64,000 nt of DNA from Aminipila terrae (GCF_010120715.1 NZ_CP047591.1:1674001-1738000), one strand, 5' to 3'. Counted from the first letter of the stretch, positions 17,328 through 26,492 are shown. Notes: a model not told the origin generated them from the letters alone. Translations and numbers: made by a program.

Positions 17328-19238
17328 ATGCTGGCATACGATAAGATGTTATTTAATATACCTGCTAAAGATCATGAACCAGGAAAAATAAGAGATATTT
17401 TAAACGATCACCCTGAGATTATGTTTGTGTCTCTTGTGGGCCTTGACATAGGCGGTCAAAATACTGACGAGAAAATTCCCATAGCAAGATTTTTAGAAGA
17501 TATGGAGAAGTTCCTCACAGATGGAGTTCAGACAGATGGTTCCAGCGTAGTGCTGCCTATTATCGCAGAGCTGAATAATGCTAAAGTAGATATTATTCCG
17601 GATTTAAGTGTCAACTGGTATGTAGATCATAACTTTGATTTTATCCATGAACCATCGGGCCTTCCAGTAGGGACTTTAAGAATTCCGTCATTCTTAGTTC
17701 ATAACGATACTAATGAAGTGGGCTCCAGAGTTATACTCAGGGATGCTATTACAAAAATCAAAAAGGATTTACTTACATTAATAAAAGATAATCCGTATGT
17801 AATGGAATATTTACCTATTGATTCAGCGGATGAGATCGATGAAATTGTTCTTACTTGTGCTACAGAACTTGAGTTCTGGGTAAAGACACCAGACGAAAAA
17901 GGTGATCGGGAAGAACTTTCCACTGCCCAGGTTATGAAAGAACAGTACTGGAAAAGAACCATTGGTCCTGTAAGAACGGCCTTAGAAAAGACATTACTGC
18001 TTTTAGACAGATATGGCTTTGAAATGGAAATGGGTCATAAAGAAGTTGGTGGTATTAAGGCAAAGTTAGGCAACTCAGGGAAGTATGACCATATCATGGA
18101 GCAGCTTGAGATTGACTGGAAGTATTCAGATGCCATGCAGGCTGCTGACAACGAAAAGCAGGTTAAATATATAGTAAGAGATGTTTTCAGACTCCATGGT
18201 CTGGAAGTTACATTCAGAGCAAAACCAATTGATGGAGTTGCAGGAAGTGGAGAACATACTCATATTGGAGCAGCAGCTAAACTGAAAAATGGTAAAATCA
18301 TCAGTTTATTCGCCCCAACAGATATGAAGGCAGGATTCCTGAACCCTATAGGATTTGGAGCCCTTATGGGACTTTTAAAGAATTATGAAGTGCTGAATCC
18401 ATTTATTACGTCAACAAATGATGCCTTTAACCGATTAAAACCTGGTTATGAAGCTCCGGTTTGTATAGTGACCTCCATTGGGCATACAGCCGCACAGCCA
18501 TCCAGAAACAGAACCGTTTTAATAGGTCTGGTAAGAGATTTAAACAATCCATTGTCAACACGATTTGAAATGAGATCACCAAATCCAAAGAGTAATACTT
18601 ATCTTGTAATCGCTACAGCATATATGGCTATTTTAGATGGAATCTCAAAAGCGCTGGCTGCAAAGAAAACACCAGATCAATTGCTGGACTCTTTATCAAA
18701 AAAATATGGTCAGGAAGATTTTTATTTTGAAAAAGACAGAGAGTACAGAAGTGAGAAGGATGTTTTTGATGAATTTACTCCTGAAGAAAGAGACAGATTA
18801 TTTGGCAGAGCACCTAGAACAGTCTGGGAAAATATTTGTGCTTTTGATGAACATCCAGAGAAGATGGAGATTCTGTTAAAGGATCGGGTTATGACGCCTA
18901 TTGTACTGGAATCCTTTAAGAAGGCAACTTTAGACCAATGGGCCACAGAGCTGCACAGCAGAATTATTCCAGACAATATGGAAATATTAAGAGAGTGTGT
19001 TATGCTTCACAATCAACATGATTGTGCTGATTACGATGCTTATCTCTGGAATAAGATTCAGGGGCTGAGATGCTATATTGGACGGGATACCATGGATAAA
19101 AAATGTTTATTAACGAGAATAAAAAATGCATTAGATGAAGGAAATTATCAGCTGGCTTCCGACTTACAGCTTGAGATGCAGCAAAAGGTACATGAACTAA
19201 CTGATATATATATAGAATATGGGAAAAACATATTATAG
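17328..19238 (+). CDS. glnA: glutamine synthetase, long form
   Basis: The enzyme makes glutamine from glutamate, ammonia and ATP. The 636-residue product contains the glutamine synthetase landmarks in order. These are the beta-grasp D-G-S-S segment (near residue 70), E-L-E-F-W (metal site), G-H-K-E-V-G-G-I-K, G-S-G-E-H-T-H-I-G (ATP loop), R-L-K-P-G-Y-E-A-P (glutamate loop) and R-F-E-M-R-S-P-N-P. It is far longer than the usual 440-470 residues, with a C-terminal extension of about 170 residues. It matches the long clostridial form more than GSI-alpha/beta or the 700-residue GSIII. GGAGGG precedes the ATG. serS follows after 18 nt. Confidence 0.85.
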   Translation: MLAYDKMLFNIPAKDHEPGKIRDILNDHPEIMFVSLVGLDIGGQNTDEKIPIARFLEDMEKFLTDGVQTDGSSVVLPIIAELNNAKVDIIPDLSVNWYVDHNFDFIHEPSGLPVGTLRIPSFLVHNDTNEVGSRVILRDAITKIKKDLLTLIKDNPYVMEYLPIDSADEIDEIVLTCATELEFWVKTPDEKGDREELSTAQVMKEQYWKRTIGPVRTALEKTLLLLDRYGFEMEMGHKEVGGIKAKLGNSGKYDHIMEQLEIDWKYSDAMQAADNEKQVKYIVRDVFRLHGLEVTFRAKPIDGVAGSGEHTHIGAAAKLKNGKIISLFAPTDMKAGFLNPIGFGALMGLLKNYEVLNPFITSTNDAFNRLKPGYEAPVCIVTSIGHTAAQPSRNRTVLIGLVRDLNNPLSTRFEMRSPNPKSNTYLVIATAYMAILDGISKALAAKKTPDQLLDSLSKKYGQEDFYFEKDREYRSEKDVFDEFTPEERDRLFGRAPRTVWENICAFDEHPEKMEILLKDRVMTPIVLESFKKATLDQWATELHSRIIPDNMEILRECVMLHNQHDCADYDAYLWNKIQGLRCYIGRDTMDKKCLLTRIKNALDEGNYQLASDLQLEMQQKVHELTDIYIEYGKNIL

Positions 19239-19256
19239 AAAGAAGGAAATATTGAA

Positions 19257-20537
19257 ATGTTAGATATAAAGAAAATCAGAGAACAATATGAAGAGGTAAA
19301 GGCCAGCGTTGAGAGAAGGGGAAAAGGAGATTTCGGACTGAGTAATATTCCTGCCCTTGATGAGAAAAGGAGAGAGATTCTTGCTAAAGTTGAAGCTATG
19401 AAGAACAAGCAGAATCAGGATTCAAAGGAAATTCCAAAGTTAAAGAAAGAAGGAAAAGACACTACAGCCTTAATGGCTGAAATGAAGACACTGTCAGATG
19501 AAATAAAGGAATTGGATGCACAGGTCAGTGCAGTAGAAGAAGAACTGAGAGTTGCTTTATTAAATGTACCAAACACCCCAAATCCTACAGTCCCTCTTGG
19601 TAAAGATGATGCAGATAATGTTGAACTGAGAAAATATGGAGAACCAAGAAAATTTGATTTTGAATATAAAGCTCACTGGGATGTGGGAACAGATCTTGAT
19701 ATTTTAGATTTTGACAGAGCTGCTAAAATTGCTGGTGCAAGATTTACAGTATATAAAGGACTTGGTGCCAGACTGGAGCGTGCAGTTATAAACTTTATGC
19801 TGGATCTTCATACTCAGGAACACGGATTTACAGAAATATTACCGCCGTTTATGGTTAATAGATCAGCTATGACTGGAACAGGGCAGCTTCCTAAGTTTGA
19901 AGATGATATGTTCCATGTGCCAGCTAAAGACTTTTTCCTGATTCCGACAGCAGAAGTTCCTGTCACTAACCTTCTTATGGATGAAATCATTGAAGCAGAT
20001 CAGCTTCCTGTTTATTATACAGCATACACTCCTTGTTTCAGAAAGGAAGCTGGGTCTGCAGGGAGAGATACAAGGGGTCTGATCAGACAGCATCAGTTCA
20101 ATAAAGTTGAAATGGTTAAGTTTGTAAAGCCGGAAACTTCATATGACGAATTAGAATCTCTTACTGCCGCTGCAGAAGATGTTTTGAAGAAATTAGAGAT
20201 ACCTTACAGAGTTGTAAAATTGAGTACTGGTGACTTAGGTTTCTCATCAGCTATGACTTATGATATTGAAGTATGGATGCCGAGCTATGGACGATATGTA
20301 GAAATCTCTTCATGTTCAAACTTTGAAAGCTATCAGGCAAGAAGAGGAAATATCCGATTCAGACCTGAAGCAAAGGGCAAACCGGAATTTGTCCACACAT
20401 TAAATGGTTCAGGCCTGGCTGTAGGAAGAACTGTGGCAGCTATTCTTGAAAATTATCAGCAGGCAGACGGAAGTGTAGTTATTCCAGATGCCCTAAAACC
20501 TTATATGGGCAATCTGGGTAAGATTGAAAAGAGATAG
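19257..20537 (+). CDS. serS: seryl-tRNA synthetase
   Basis: This class II aminoacyl-tRNA synthetase charges tRNA-Ser with serine. The 426-residue product shows the N-terminal antiparallel coiled-coil arm (about residues 30-100) and the catalytic core. The core carries motif 2 (T-P-C-F-R-K-E-A-G-S-A-G-R-D-T-R-G) and motif 3 (N-G-S-G-L-A-V-G-R-T). Length and order are standard. It lies 18 nt after the glutamine synthetase gene with its own GAAGGA site and ends at a strong hairpin. No T-box leader is present between the two genes, so expression depends on the upstream promoter. Confidence 0.97.
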   Translation: MLDIKKIREQYEEVKASVERRGKGDFGLSNIPALDEKRREILAKVEAMKNKQNQDSKEIPKLKKEGKDTTALMAEMKTLSDEIKELDAQVSAVEEELRVALLNVPNTPNPTVPLGKDDADNVELRKYGEPRKFDFEYKAHWDVGTDLDILDFDRAAKIAGARFTVYKGLGARLERAVINFMLDLHTQEHGFTEILPPFMVNRSAMTGTGQLPKFEDDMFHVPAKDFFLIPTAEVPVTNLLMDEIIEADQLPVYYTAYTPCFRKEAGSAGRDTRGLIRQHQFNKVEMVKFVKPETSYDELESLTAAAEDVLKKLEIPYRVVKLSTGDLGFSSAMTYDIEVWMPSYGRYVEISSCSNFESYQARRGNIRFRPEAKGKPEFVHTLNGSGLAVGRTVAAILENYQQADGSVVIPDALKPYMGNLGKIEKR

Positions 20538-20555
20538 GCTTTATACAAATTTCGA

Positions 20556-20586
20556 AAACTGTCTAAATTTTAGACAGTTTTTTGTT
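20556..20586 (+). terminator. rho-independent terminator
   Basis: AAACTGTCTAA pairs with TTAGACAGTTT, followed by TTTTG. It ends the glnA-serS unit. Confidence 0.85.
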
Positions 20587-20684
20587 TATGTTTAATTTTT
20601 ATACAACTGATAAAAATTATCTATTTCACTTTTATACATTTAAAAGTAAAATAACTTGAGAAAACAAAGAAGGAGGCTACGAAA

Positions 20685-22100
20685 GTGAAGAAAAAATATA
20701 TTTGCATGATATTGGCGGCAGGTTTAATGGTTAGCTCTGCAACTTTAGCTTTTGCAGCGACAACTACAGGTTCAGCAGCAACGGGTGCTTCGAAGACGAC
20801 AGTTACAACAAGCGCAGCAGTAACAACAACCAATGGAGCAGTAAGTAATGCGGGTACAGCAGTTACCACAACAAAGGCCGCTGTAACTACATCAGGAACT
20901 TCCATTACCACTACTGCCGGAGCAGTAACAACAACAGATGCAGCAATAAACACATCTGGTACAGCCATTGTAACACCACAGAAAACAGACACCAAAAAGC
21001 TTTCTCTGGAAGAAGCCATAAAAATAATGAAAACAACTGGTTCATCAGCAGAAACGGCAGGACTTCACAGACAGTCAGATATGGCAGTAGGAAATGGATA
21101 TTCCGAAAAAGTCAGCACAATCAAAAAAACTCAAGATAAGCTGGACCTTTTAGATAGTATACCTTCCAGCATGTTACCTGCAGGGGTGGATCCTGTCCAG
21201 ATGGCCTATGAAGCTCAGGTTGCGGGAGCAACTTCAAATAATAAAAAAATTATGCAGGCCAGACGTGACTTTGCCAGAGGCAATACAGAAAACAATTATC
21301 AGGCAGAATTAAATCAAATTGAATCGGATACAATCAGTATTTACTATAAGGTTCTATTAGCTCAGGACAATTTCCAGATAGCTAAAGAAAACCTGGTGAC
21401 TCAGCAGAAGACATTAAAAAATGTAGAGGCAAAAAAAGCTGTTGGATTATTGTCAAAGAAAGATGTATTACAGGCTGAATCTGCCGTGGCAGATGCAGAA
21501 AGTGCAGTGAGAAGCGCAGAAACCCAGCTTAAATATGCCAAAATGTCTTTCAACTATTTGTTGGGATATAACGTTCAGCAGGATGTAGTCTTTACGGATA
21601 CCATAGAGCACTTTACATCAGCATCTGCAATCGTACCAGCAGATACAGCTGTACAAAATGCTTTAAATAACAGAATCGAATTAAAGGGTGCAAATTTTGC
21701 AATTCAGGTTTATGAAATTCTACTGGATGATGTTAAAGCATACCCCAAAAATTCATCTACTTATTTGAATGCTAAAATAAATCTGGAAGAATCAAAGAAA
21801 ACCGCAAAGGATGCTTATAGTAAAATCGAAATAGATATCAGAAATAAATATGATTTACTACAGGATAAAAAAGCTGCGGTACAAGCAGCAAAAGAACTTC
21901 TGGACTATGCAACTGAAGGAGAAAGACTCATGGAACTTACCAATGAGGAAGGTATAAGTACAGTAGAAGATTTGCTGAAAACACAGGTAAGTGTATATAA
22001 AGCAAAATTAAATCTGGCAAATGCAAATTCCGACTATGCTTTAGCATTAAAGAGCTATGAATTTGCACAAGGAGTTGGAACTACAAGAATTCCGTTATAG
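20685..22100 (+). CDS. TolC-family (outer-membrane-efflux-like) exported protein
   Basis: The 471-residue product starts with a clear signal peptide (M-K-K-K-Y-I then a hydrophobic core ending A-F-A at about residue 24). A Thr/Ala/Val-rich low-complexity stretch (about 25-97) of degenerate T-T-T-x-A-A-V-T-T units follows. The rest is mostly long alpha helices with the TolC/OEP signature, including K-K-D-V-L-Q-A-E and the N-Y-L-L-G turn near residue 290. TolC proteins are exit ducts for tripartite pumps in diderms. Here HlyD and RND adaptor genes lie downstream, although the organism should be monoderm. GTG at 20685 is preceded by AAGGAGG. It ends convergently with the TetR gene. Confidence 0.75.
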   Translation: MKKKYICMILAAGLMVSSATLAFAATTTGSAATGASKTTVTTSAAVTTTNGAVSNAGTAVTTTKAAVTTSGTSITTTAGAVTTTDAAINTSGTAIVTPQKTDTKKLSLEEAIKIMKTTGSSAETAGLHRQSDMAVGNGYSEKVSTIKKTQDKLDLLDSIPSSMLPAGVDPVQMAYEAQVAGATSNNKKIMQARRDFARGNTENNYQAELNQIESDTISIYYKVLLAQDNFQIAKENLVTQQKTLKNVEAKKAVGLLSKKDVLQAESAVADAESAVRSAETQLKYAKMSFNYLLGYNVQQDVVFTDTIEHFTSASAIVPADTAVQNALNNRIELKGANFAIQVYEILLDDVKAYPKNSSTYLNAKINLEESKKTAKDAYSKIEIDIRNKYDLLQDKKAAVQAAKELLDYATEGERLMELTNEEGISTVEDLLKTQVSVYKAKLNLANANSDYALALKSYEFAQGVGTTRIPL

Positions 22101-22118
22101 TGTTAATAATGCAAGTGG

Positions 22119-22703
22119 TCACGCTGGCTTGGATTTGGCTGCAAAACGTTCCAAAGCAGTCCGGGAGGTCCCAGAAACAATGGTGTCAAGAATATCAATC
22201 ACTTCTTCTGGTGACCGTTTCATACCATTGGAAAGCCAGTCTTCCAGCAAAGCTCCAAAGGAAATGGCATAATAATGAACCACAAAGTTAAAGGATTCTT
22301 CGTCCACATTTATGTCAGAAGAAATCTGAGTGATTATCTGAGTAGCTATTTTTACCACATCTGCATAAAGAAATTGTTTGATAGCGGTACGGCCAAGAGA
22401 GTTAAGGGCACAAAGAACCACAGTAGAGTTCTTCTCCAGGTATTTGAGAAGGTAGATGCCCACCTCCTGCCAGGTCAGAAAGTTGTCCGTATCTTCCAGA
22501 ACAGAAACAATCTCCTGATTAACAATCCATTCAAGGAGGGCGTAAATATCCTGAAAGTGGTAGTAAAAAGTCTGACGGTTAACTCCGCAGTCCTCTACAA
22601 TTTCACGAATGCTGATTTTATTTAAAGGCTTCTGAGTCATGAGTTTTTTTAATGAATCAGCCATAAGCCGTTTAGTCATTTCAGTAGTTACAGATTGTGC
22701 CAT
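22119..22703 (-). CDS. TetR/AcrR family regulator (DhaS-like)
   Basis: The 194-residue regulator has an N-terminal helix-turn-helix (about 15-60: I-R-E-I-V-E-D-C-G-V-N-R-Q-T-F-Y-Y-H-F). Its all-helical C-terminal domain is of the DhaS/TetR_C type, with the late A-I-S-F-G-A-L-L-E-D-W-L. ATG is preceded by GGAGG. It is divergent from the 22811-26478 efflux operon and convergent with the TolC-like gene, so it most likely represses that operon. A dyad over the opposite promoter is a candidate site. Confidence 0.88.
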   Translation of the reverse strand: MAQSVTTEMTKRLMADSLKKLMTQKPLNKISIREIVEDCGVNRQTFYYHFQDIYALLEWIVNQEIVSVLEDTDNFLTWQEVGIYLLKYLEKNSTVVLCALNSLGRTAIKQFLYADVVKIATQIITQISSDINVDEESFNFVVHYYAISFGALLEDWLSNGMKRSPEEVIDILDTIVSGTSRTALERFAAKSKPA

Positions 22704-22752
22704 GGTATTAACCTCCGGAAATTAAAATTTTAAATATATTATATAGGAACAA

Positions 22753-22792
22753 TTGTCAAAAAACCATACAAATGTATAAAGAATATGGTTTT
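22753..22792 (+). promoter_or_regulatory. promoter with overlapping dyad, candidate TetR operator
   Basis: TTGTCA (22753-22758), a 16-bp spacer and TATAAA (22775-22780) form a promoter for the efflux operon. The inverted repeat AAAACCATA (22760-22768) with TATGGTTTT (22784-22792) flanks the -10 box. A bound TetR dimer would block it. Confidence 0.55.
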
Positions 22793-22810
22793 AGAGAAAG
22801 GAAGCATTCA

Positions 22811-23131
22811 ATGAATGGGAAGTACGCCATCGTATTGAAGAGCCCTATGGGCCCCAAAAAGGGTTTTATCTATTTAAAAGAACTAAACAACTGTATAGAA
22901 GGAAAGCTGGATTGTTTAGGAAAAAAACATTTATTTACGGGCACAATTTCTGATAGTGGCAAGATATCCTTAGAAGGTATCCTGCGGTCCCCTTTAGGAG
23001 AAGAACCATTTTTGATTCAGGGAACAATTCAGGAAAATGTTCTCACGGCTAGTTTTAAAAGGCGGAATGAAAGTTATGAGATATTGGGACTTCAGGTAGA
23101 CGATAACAAAGAAAGCAAAATAGAGATTTAG
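22811..23131 (+). CDS. small unknown protein at the head of the HlyD/ABC operon
   Basis: The 106-residue product begins MNGKYAIVLKSPMG. ATG at 22811 has AAAGGAAG 7 nt upstream and is preferred over the in-frame ATG at 22772. The sequence alternates Gly, hydrophobic and polar residues. A G-x-I/L-x-G pattern recurs about every 20-25 residues, and S-P-x-G occurs twice, which suggests a small beta barrel or sandwich. No signal peptide. It ends 15 nt before the HlyD gene and is probably co-regulated by the TetR. Function unknown; a ligand-binding accessory is one possibility. Confidence 0.6.
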   Translation: MNGKYAIVLKSPMGPKKGFIYLKELNNCIEGKLDCLGKKHLFTGTISDSGKISLEGILRSPLGEEPFLIQGTIQENVLTASFKRRNESYEILGLQVDDNKESKIEI

Positions 23132-23146
23132 AAAGGAAGAGATGAC

Positions 23147-24136
23147 ATGGAGAAGGAAATATTGACAGCTATGGATAAAAAGAAAAAAACTACAGCAGTT
23201 CTTGTGGGAGTGCTGGTGGTAGCATTGATTGCAGCAGGCTGTTGGTCTTTCAGTAGTAAAGCCGAAGAGACGAAGGACTTCATAGTGCAGGGAAATGTAA
23301 AGACGACGGAAATAGATTTAAACTCCAAATTAGCAGGGAATATTGGAGAGATTCTTGTGAAAGAAGGAGATGAGGTGAAAGCAGGAGACGTTATCATCAA
23401 AATTTCCAGCCAGGCAGTGCAAGCAAAACTGCAGCAGGCAAAAGCAGCCAAGGCAGCGGCTGAAGCAATAGCAGAAAAGGCACAAAATGGAGCAAGAAGC
23501 CAGGAAATAGCCCAGGCAAAAGCAGCTTTCGATTATGCGCAAAAAACATATAATCGTATGAAGACTTTACTGGATCAGGAAGCCATATCCCAGGCAACTT
23601 TTGACCAGGTAGAAGCACAATACATTGCGGCTAAGGAAACTTATGATATGGCTGTACAGGGAGCTAGAAGCGAAGATGTTGCAGCCGCAGATTCCCAGGT
23701 GGCCCAGGCCAATGGGGCTATAGCAGAAGTTAACAGCTATCTTGATGATGCACAAATTAAAGCACCTGTAGATGGAACCATTACTTCTGTCAATGTGGAG
23801 CAGGGAGAGCTGATTTCTACAGGGATGCCACTTGCCACATTAACTACCAAGGATGAGCCCTGGATTGAAGTCAATATTAAGGAAACAGATTTAAATAAAG
23901 TCCAAAAAGGGCAGAAAGTGAAAGTTACGTTCCCTGCATACAAAGACAAAGAATGGGAAGGAACAGTTACCGTTGTAAATAAAAAACCTGATTTTGCAAC
24001 AAAAAAAGCAACAAATGAAAATGGAGATTTTGATGTGCTATCATACGGAGTAAAGATTTCTCTTTCAGGAATGGATAAAGAGTTATATTCCGGAATGACG
24101 GCAATGGTTAATTTTGGAAGAAATGAAGGAAAGTAA
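23147..24136 (+). CDS. HlyD/YbhG-type membrane fusion (adaptor) protein
   Basis: The 329-residue adaptor carries an N-terminal membrane anchor (about residues 16-34). The first half of a lipoyl/barrel-sandwich domain follows (about 55-90), then an Ala/Gln-rich alpha-helical hairpin (about 90-200). After these come the second lipoyl half (A-P-V-D-G-T-I) and a beta-barrel domain. Such adaptors bridge an inner-membrane transporter to an exit duct or cell-wall space. Two ABC-2 permease genes follow without a gap, and a TolC-like gene is upstream across the TetR gene. Two closely spaced starts exist; the first is used here. The exported substrate is unknown. Confidence 0.85.
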   Translation: MEKEILTAMDKKKKTTAVLVGVLVVALIAAGCWSFSSKAEETKDFIVQGNVKTTEIDLNSKLAGNIGEILVKEGDEVKAGDVIIKISSQAVQAKLQQAKAAKAAAEAIAEKAQNGARSQEIAQAKAAFDYAQKTYNRMKTLLDQEAISQATFDQVEAQYIAAKETYDMAVQGARSEDVAAADSQVAQANGAIAEVNSYLDDAQIKAPVDGTITSVNVEQGELISTGMPLATLTTKDEPWIEVNIKETDLNKVQKGQKVKVTFPAYKDKEWEGTVTVVNKKPDFATKKATNENGDFDVLSYGVKISLSGMDKELYSGMTAMVNFGRNEGK

Positions 24137-24137
24137 A

Positions 24138-25307
24138 ATGCTTAAATCAAATAAACTTGCAATAGCATTCTACAATTTTAAACTAAGGCATCCAAGATTT
24201 GTTATGGCTACTTTAGTATTTATTATCATACCTGTAGTATCAGGTCTGGCATTAGGTTATGAAATGAAAGCGGATGTGCCAACCAGTATTCCTACAGTCA
24301 TAGTAAATCATGATAATTCGGATTTTAGCAGAAAGTTTACAAGATTTATAGAAGACAGTAACTATTTTGATGTGATAGAATATGCAGACAATGATCAGAG
24401 AATAAAAGAATTAATGGATAAGGATCAGGCCTTTGCAGGAATAATCATACCTGAAAATTTTTACAGTGATATGCGTCTGGGAAATGCTCCTAAAATTCTC
24501 ACATTGTATGACGGTGCATCTCTTTCGGTGGTAACCACGTGCAAAACAGCCATGTCAGAGATTTTACTGACGACAAAAGCTGCATATATGATGAGCATTT
24601 TTGAAGGGAAATTATCAACTGTGCCTGAACAGGTTATGAATATGGTTGCCCCTATCAGTGTAAATTATAAATTCCTGTACAATCCCACAAAAAGCTTTAG
24701 AAACTACTTGCTGATTGGGATGCTTGCCTCTGTTATACAGGTAGGAATAGCTATGCAGGGAGCTGAGCGGGGTTATGAAAATCAGATTGGACCCAGAACC
24801 TATCTAAATCAAATTAAGGTTGTGAGTGGATGGTCGGCCATGAGTATGTTTTCCATCATACTCTGCCTGGGTATCCAGTATCTGTTCTTTGATATGCCAT
24901 ACAGAAGCACTATACTGGGCGGACTGATAATAACTTATCTGTTTGCCATGTGCATTTTAAATATGGGATACATCGTAGGAAATCTTGTTCCAGACCGGAC
25001 TTTTGCCATACAGGTTGCAGCTATTTTAGTGCTGCCAACAAGTGTCTTGGGCGGCTATACATATCCTATAGAAGGCATGCCATATGGTTATGAAGTTTTT
25101 GCAAGGGGTATCCCGTTCTTCTATTATGGAAACTGGATTAGGAGCCTTTGTTTAAAAGAGCTGCATCTTAACGATTTAGCCGTTCCACTTCAGTATTTCA
25201 CCAAATTTATTCTGGCAGAACTAATCATTATTCTGGCAATTACTTTGTTTAAGAATTGGTGGAGAGCTAAATACAAGGATGGATTGGGGGTGACTCCAAT
25301 TGTTTGA
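24138..25307 (+). CDS. ABC-2 type permease (first of pair)
   Basis: The 389-residue membrane protein has one N-terminal membrane helix (about residues 22-42). An extracytoplasmic domain of about 150 residues follows, then five or six C-terminal membrane segments (about 195-380). This is the ABC2_membrane_3/YhhJ-YbhR layout, with P-T-S-V-L-G-G-Y-T-Y-P-I-E as the conserved late loop. ATG at 24138 directly follows the adaptor's stop codon, with AAGGAAAG upstream. It overlaps the next permease gene. It has no nucleotide-binding domain and none is encoded nearby. Confidence 0.82.
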   Translation: MLKSNKLAIAFYNFKLRHPRFVMATLVFIIIPVVSGLALGYEMKADVPTSIPTVIVNHDNSDFSRKFTRFIEDSNYFDVIEYADNDQRIKELMDKDQAFAGIIIPENFYSDMRLGNAPKILTLYDGASLSVVTTCKTAMSEILLTTKAAYMMSIFEGKLSTVPEQVMNMVAPISVNYKFLYNPTKSFRNYLLIGMLASVIQVGIAMQGAERGYENQIGPRTYLNQIKVVSGWSAMSMFSIILCLGIQYLFFDMPYRSTILGGLIITYLFAMCILNMGYIVGNLVPDRTFAIQVAAILVLPTSVLGGYTYPIEGMPYGYEVFARGIPFFYYGNWIRSLCLKELHLNDLAVPLQYFTKFILAELIIILAITLFKNWWRAKYKDGLGVTPIV

Positions 25308-26478
25308 AGAATTTAAAAACATGACCCTTACCCAGAAAAAAGAAAAATTTATGGAGATTAAACCATATTTAATCATATTGCTTGTGCCCATTGCCTTTAC
25401 TATTTTGTTTGGCGGGATGTTCAGCCCGGTTTTTGTGCAGAATATTCCTATTGCCATTTATGATATGGACCAGTCACCAAAATCCAGGCAGGTCATTGAT
25501 AATTTTTATGATTCACCTACTTTAAGTATAACGGAGGATATTTCCTCTGTTGATGAAATAAAGGAAAAGCTTCTTTTAGGTGAAATTCACGGAGCTATTA
25601 TCATACCAAAAGATTTTGGAAAAGATTTAAATGGTAAAAAGGGTGCAAAAGCCGTTGTATTTATGGATAATACAAACTTTATGTATGGAAATAATGTAAT
25701 GAGTGCCATAAATACTATTTTCGAAACGGTGAATGCAGGTGTACAGATGAAATACTTAGAAGGAGGTTCTCTGGTACCTTATCAGGCACAACAGAGTGTT
25801 TACACTTTAAATTTAGTAGACAGAGTGTTGTATAACCCACAGCTGGGATATTTTTATTATTTGTTCCCAGGGCTTATCTCCATATTTGCACAGCAGGCCT
25901 TTTTAGCTGCAGGAGTTCCTATTTTGGTAGAAGAAAAAAACAGACTGCGGGATTTGCCTATGGGGCTGAGTAAAGAATTTGTAAATGTTAAAATGTCGCT
26001 GATGGTTCGCAGATTCATGCTTATGAGTGGTTTAAGCGTCATGAGTACCATGGCTTGTTTAAGGATTGCTATGAAGATGCTGGGATTTCCCATGGAAGGA
26101 AATATATTTGTATTAATCCTGTTCCAGGCAGTTTTCTTAGGGGCAATGACAGGGATGGCCCTGGTTATTGCTTCAATCTTCGAACAGGTGGCACATGCAG
26201 TGCAGTTTACCATGTTCCTGACTATACCAACTTTTCTTTCCTGTGGCTTTGCATGGCCGGAGTATATGATGGCACCAGGATTCGCAGACGTGATAAAGGT
26301 TATTTGGCCGTTATATTACTATATAACCCCAATGAAAGATATCATGCTGAAGGGGGCAGGTCTTGAACTTTTAAAACCATATTTAATCGGCTGCATTTTA
26401 TTTGCTGCCGTGTGGATTCCCATTGGATTACTCTTGTTTGGAAGAAAAGTGAAATTAATTAGAGAACTTCATTCATGA
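25300..26478 (+). CDS. ABC-2 type permease (second of pair)
   Basis: The 392-residue protein has the same layout as the preceding permease: an N-terminal membrane helix, a large extracytoplasmic loop (I-A-I-Y-D-M-D-Q-S, about residues 45-180) and a C-terminal group of membrane helices. TTG at 25300 overlaps the upstream stop by 8 nt and has GGGGGTGA upstream; ATG at 25321 is an alternative. The two permeases probably form the heterodimeric membrane part of one exporter with the HlyD adaptor. The ATPase must come from elsewhere in the genome, if one is used at all. Confidence 0.82.
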   Translation: MFEEFKNMTLTQKKEKFMEIKPYLIILLVPIAFTILFGGMFSPVFVQNIPIAIYDMDQSPKSRQVIDNFYDSPTLSITEDISSVDEIKEKLLLGEIHGAIIIPKDFGKDLNGKKGAKAVVFMDNTNFMYGNNVMSAINTIFETVNAGVQMKYLEGGSLVPYQAQQSVYTLNLVDRVLYNPQLGYFYYLFPGLISIFAQQAFLAAGVPILVEEKNRLRDLPMGLSKEFVNVKMSLMVRRFMLMSGLSVMSTMACLRIAMKMLGFPMEGNIFVLILFQAVFLGAMTGMALVIASIFEQVAHAVQFTMFLTIPTFLSCGFAWPEYMMAPGFADVIKVIWPLYYYITPMKDIMLKGAGLELLKPYLIGCILFAAVWIPIGLLLFGRKVKLIRELHS

Positions 26479-26492
26479 ATGAAGTTCTTTTT
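26463..26492 (+). terminator. terminator overlapping the permease stop codon
   Basis: The palindrome AGAACTTCATTC/GAATGAAGTTCT (26463-26488) is followed by TTTTT. The TGA stop (26476-26478) lies in its loop. Confidence 0.8.

Noticed and set aside
19239..19256. T-box leader for serS
   Set aside because: The gap to the upstream gene is only 18 nt, too short for a T-box.
20621..21019. A minus-strand frame with a Val/Ala-rich product
   Set aside because: It is the complement of the Thr-rich repeats in the TolC-like gene.
22275..22625. A 116-codon plus-strand frame
   Set aside because: It is antisense within the clear TetR gene and has no ribosome site.
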